Part shown: positions 63,501 to 64,000 of the stretch, in pieces
Layout: each line of letters opens with the position of its first letter
How positions within the stretch are numbered: the first letter of the stretch is position 1
Origin: an uncultured Cellulophaga sp.
GTDB lineage: Bacteria > Bacteroidota > Bacteroidia > Flavobacteriales > Flavobacteriaceae
Direction: 5' to 3'
DNA: 64,000 nucleotides
Assembly: GCA_947492955.1 (NCBI GenBank)
Contig: CANLOV010000009.1
Coordinates: 1 to 64,000 of the forward strand
Translations under genes and position numbers: made by a program
Notes under the pieces: model-generated
Told to the model about the DNA's origin: nothing
What the model saw: the letters and a program-made list of their open reading frames with translations, nothing else
The model's database searches: none

Positions 63501-64000
63501 GGTATTATGAGGCCTTTAAGTAGCACTAATTTTGAGCAGTCTAATGTAGAGTTTTTACAATTTTGGGTTTTAGATCCGTATGTAGATGGTATTACTACTA
63601 GCCCAGGGGAATTAGTATTTAATTTAGGAAATATATCTGAGGATATTTTAAAAGATGGCAAAAAACAATATGAGAATGGCTTACCTAATGCAGCTGGAGA
63701 TGATTTTACAGAGTCAACCTCTTGGGGAGGTAAAGTGCCATCAACACAGGCATTAGTTTACGCTTTTGATGTAGATGAGGCAAGTAGAGCATTACAAGAT
63801 ATTGGATATGATGGTTTAAATGATGCTGATGAAGCTAGTGTTTTTACAAATGGCCCTAGCGATGACCCAGCTTTAGATAATTACCAATATTTTTTAAGTA
63901 GAGAAGGTGGTATTTTAGAACGTTATTTAGATTTTAATAACCCTGAAGGAAACTCACCTGTACAGGTAACAAATAATACAAGAGGGTCTACTACATTGCC
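60537..64000 (+). CDS. sprA: Type IX secretion/gliding motility translocon SprA (5' part, TTG start)
   Basis: The first 1154 codons, open to the window end. SprA forms the giant outer-membrane barrel translocon of the type IX secretion system, needed for gliding motility. Start is TTG at 60537: a stop codon (60531-60533) lies in the same frame just upstream, no ATG occurs before codon 104, and TTG yields a clear signal peptide (KKRAKLYLKLLFKATIVLVV...SYAQ). Diagnostic segments: NDFFESIFGGNTIEVIPQGS, LGKVGERLQVTANYDTEATF and QIEIGNVSMPLNSSLIQGAQ-type repeats. The full protein is about 2400 residues, so half lies beyond the window. Confidence 0.95.
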   Translation, partial: MKKRAKLYLKLLFKATIVLVVFFGATETSYAQNTNENEQEVDSVKTGVALGKLKLGNPDSIVSKYTYDPNLDYYIYTETVGEFDVSYPIILTPKQYYKLVREEGMKSYFKEKIDAFSGKKDGSEEARKNLLPNFYVNNDFFESIFGGNTIEVIPQGSVAIDLGVLLNKNDNPALSPRNRGFIPSFDFDQRISLSMLGKVGERLQVTANYDTEATFDFQNLVKLDYAPTEDDILQKIEIGNVSMPLNSSLIQGAQSLFGVKTQLQFGKTTVTAVFADQKSQQNTVVAQGGGTVNEYSLTALDYDEDKHFFLSQYFRDNYDKALEKYPYIQSQVQITRLEVWVTNRSQQTLNVRNVVAIQDLGEALPSKTRIGQNGNPAGFFNNSANDLPRNNANNYNPEQIGDAANALNDNIRDISTVQQGFNIPGYTVNQGFDYSILENARKLEQNRDYVYNPQLGYISLNQRLSNDEILAVAFQYTFGGQVYQVGEFANGGVEATTVNTGVNNTVVDNNTLVVKLLKSSITQVNDPIWDLMMKNIYATGAFRLSQEDFKLNILYSETTPRNYITPVVDFPAPESGEKPLQERILLDVFNLDRLNAYNDIQPGGDGFFDFIPGITVDTQNGRIIFTKVEPFGEYIHEKLGGGTYDVDNDQGYNENQQKYVYRSMYASTKARAREDAEKNRFLIKGRYKSEGSNGIPIGAFNVPRGSVRVTAGGRQLQEGIDYTVNYQAGTVQIIDPSLEASNTPINISVENNAVFGQQTRRFTGINVEHTINKNFVLGGTYLRMNERPLTQKSNFGTEPVNNTIFGFNGNFSTEVPFLTRLANKLPNIDTDAPSNISIRGEVALLKPGSPKNADFEGETTSYVDDFEGAQALIDIRSSLGWSLASTPLEIPSGDVQGLDNGIRRAKMSWFTIDPTFYSNQRPSGITDSDISSNETRRIFIDEVFDQQVAQGQTQVQNTLNLAYYPTRKGPYNNNTDADFVATPEQNWAGIMRPLSSTNFEQSNVEFLQFWVLDPYVDGITTSPGELVFNLGNISEDILKDGKKQYENGLPNAAGDDFTESTSWGGKVPSTQALVYAFDVDEASRALQDIGYDGLNDADEASVFTNGPSDDPALDNYQYFLSREGGILERYLDFNNPEGNSPVQVTNNTRGSTTL

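Noticed and set aside
1-64000. CRISPR arrays, insertion sequences, prophage genes, toxin-antitoxin or restriction-modification modules
   Set aside because: None seen on either strand; gene content is core and gene order continuous, with no direct-repeat arrays or transposase motifs.

Overview
The window is AT-rich chromosomal DNA from a member of the Flavobacteriaceae (phylum Bacteroidota). The signs are: the 5' half of sprA, which encodes the type IX secretion/gliding translocon; an alternative complex III operon (actA-F) running straight into cytochrome oxidase genes; ExbB/ExbD/ExbD and DUF2723 genes of Bacteroidota type; a ribosomal protein S2 with a helix-hairpin-helix tail; weak or absent Shine-Dalgarno sequences; and several promoters of the Bacteroidota form TTTG-N19-TAnnTTTG. 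I cannot name genus or species.

Layout. 1-510: partial outer-membrane protein. 0.6-4.6 kb: sucA-sucB, the E1 and E2 of 2-oxoglutarate dehydrogenase. 4.7-7.1 kb: retropepsin-like protein, TatD nuclease, type I asparaginase and tRNA-Ser. 7.2-9.6 kb: an energy-transduction operon exbB-(membrane protein)-exbD-exbD. 9.7-16.4 kb: an outer-membrane barrel, then on the minus strand asnS, rpoN and a PAP2-like membrane protein, and an RND/MMPL exporter. 16.5-21.2 kb (minus): translation block rplM-rpsI-rpsB-tsf followed by pyrH-frr. 21.5-22.7 kb: two related lipoproteins with matching terminators. 22.7-30.7 kb: polA, a membrane metallophosphoesterase, a cysteine-less thioredoxin-fold protein and a large DUF2723 membrane protein. 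30.8-35.7 kb: tRNA-Gln and rimP-nusA-infB. 35.7-48.9 kb: SPOR protein, actA-F, cytochrome c oxidase subunits II and I, and a head-GIN-domain protein. 49-52.8 kb (minus): YbhB-like protein, AraC regulator, long acyl-CoA dehydrogenase. 52.9-64 kb: ruvB-cytochrome P450, esterase, queG, maeB, ruvA and sprA (cut by the window end).

How it works together. Most of the window is core metabolism and information processing. SucAB makes succinyl-CoA and feeds electrons to the respiratory chain; ActA-F oxidises menaquinol and passes electrons through haem c to the adjacent oxidase. ExbB/ExbD would use the resulting proton gradient to energise outer-membrane processes. The translation and transcription-elongation operons have structured leaders that may carry autoregulatory signals.

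I saw no CRISPR array, insertion sequence, prophage or toxin-antitoxin module, and no cluster that clearly forms an undescribed system. The observations most worth a second look are: the same C-terminal helix-hairpin-helix tail on two unrelated proteins (S2 and ActC); a terminator-like hairpin in the rimP-nusA-infB leader; a structured rpsB leader; a degenerate PAP2-type protein translationally coupled to sigma-54; and histidine-rich segments in adjacent respiratory proteins. Several starts were corrected from the sequence: GTG for rplM, TTG for sprA, and internal ATGs for rimP, infB, queG and the head-GIN protein.
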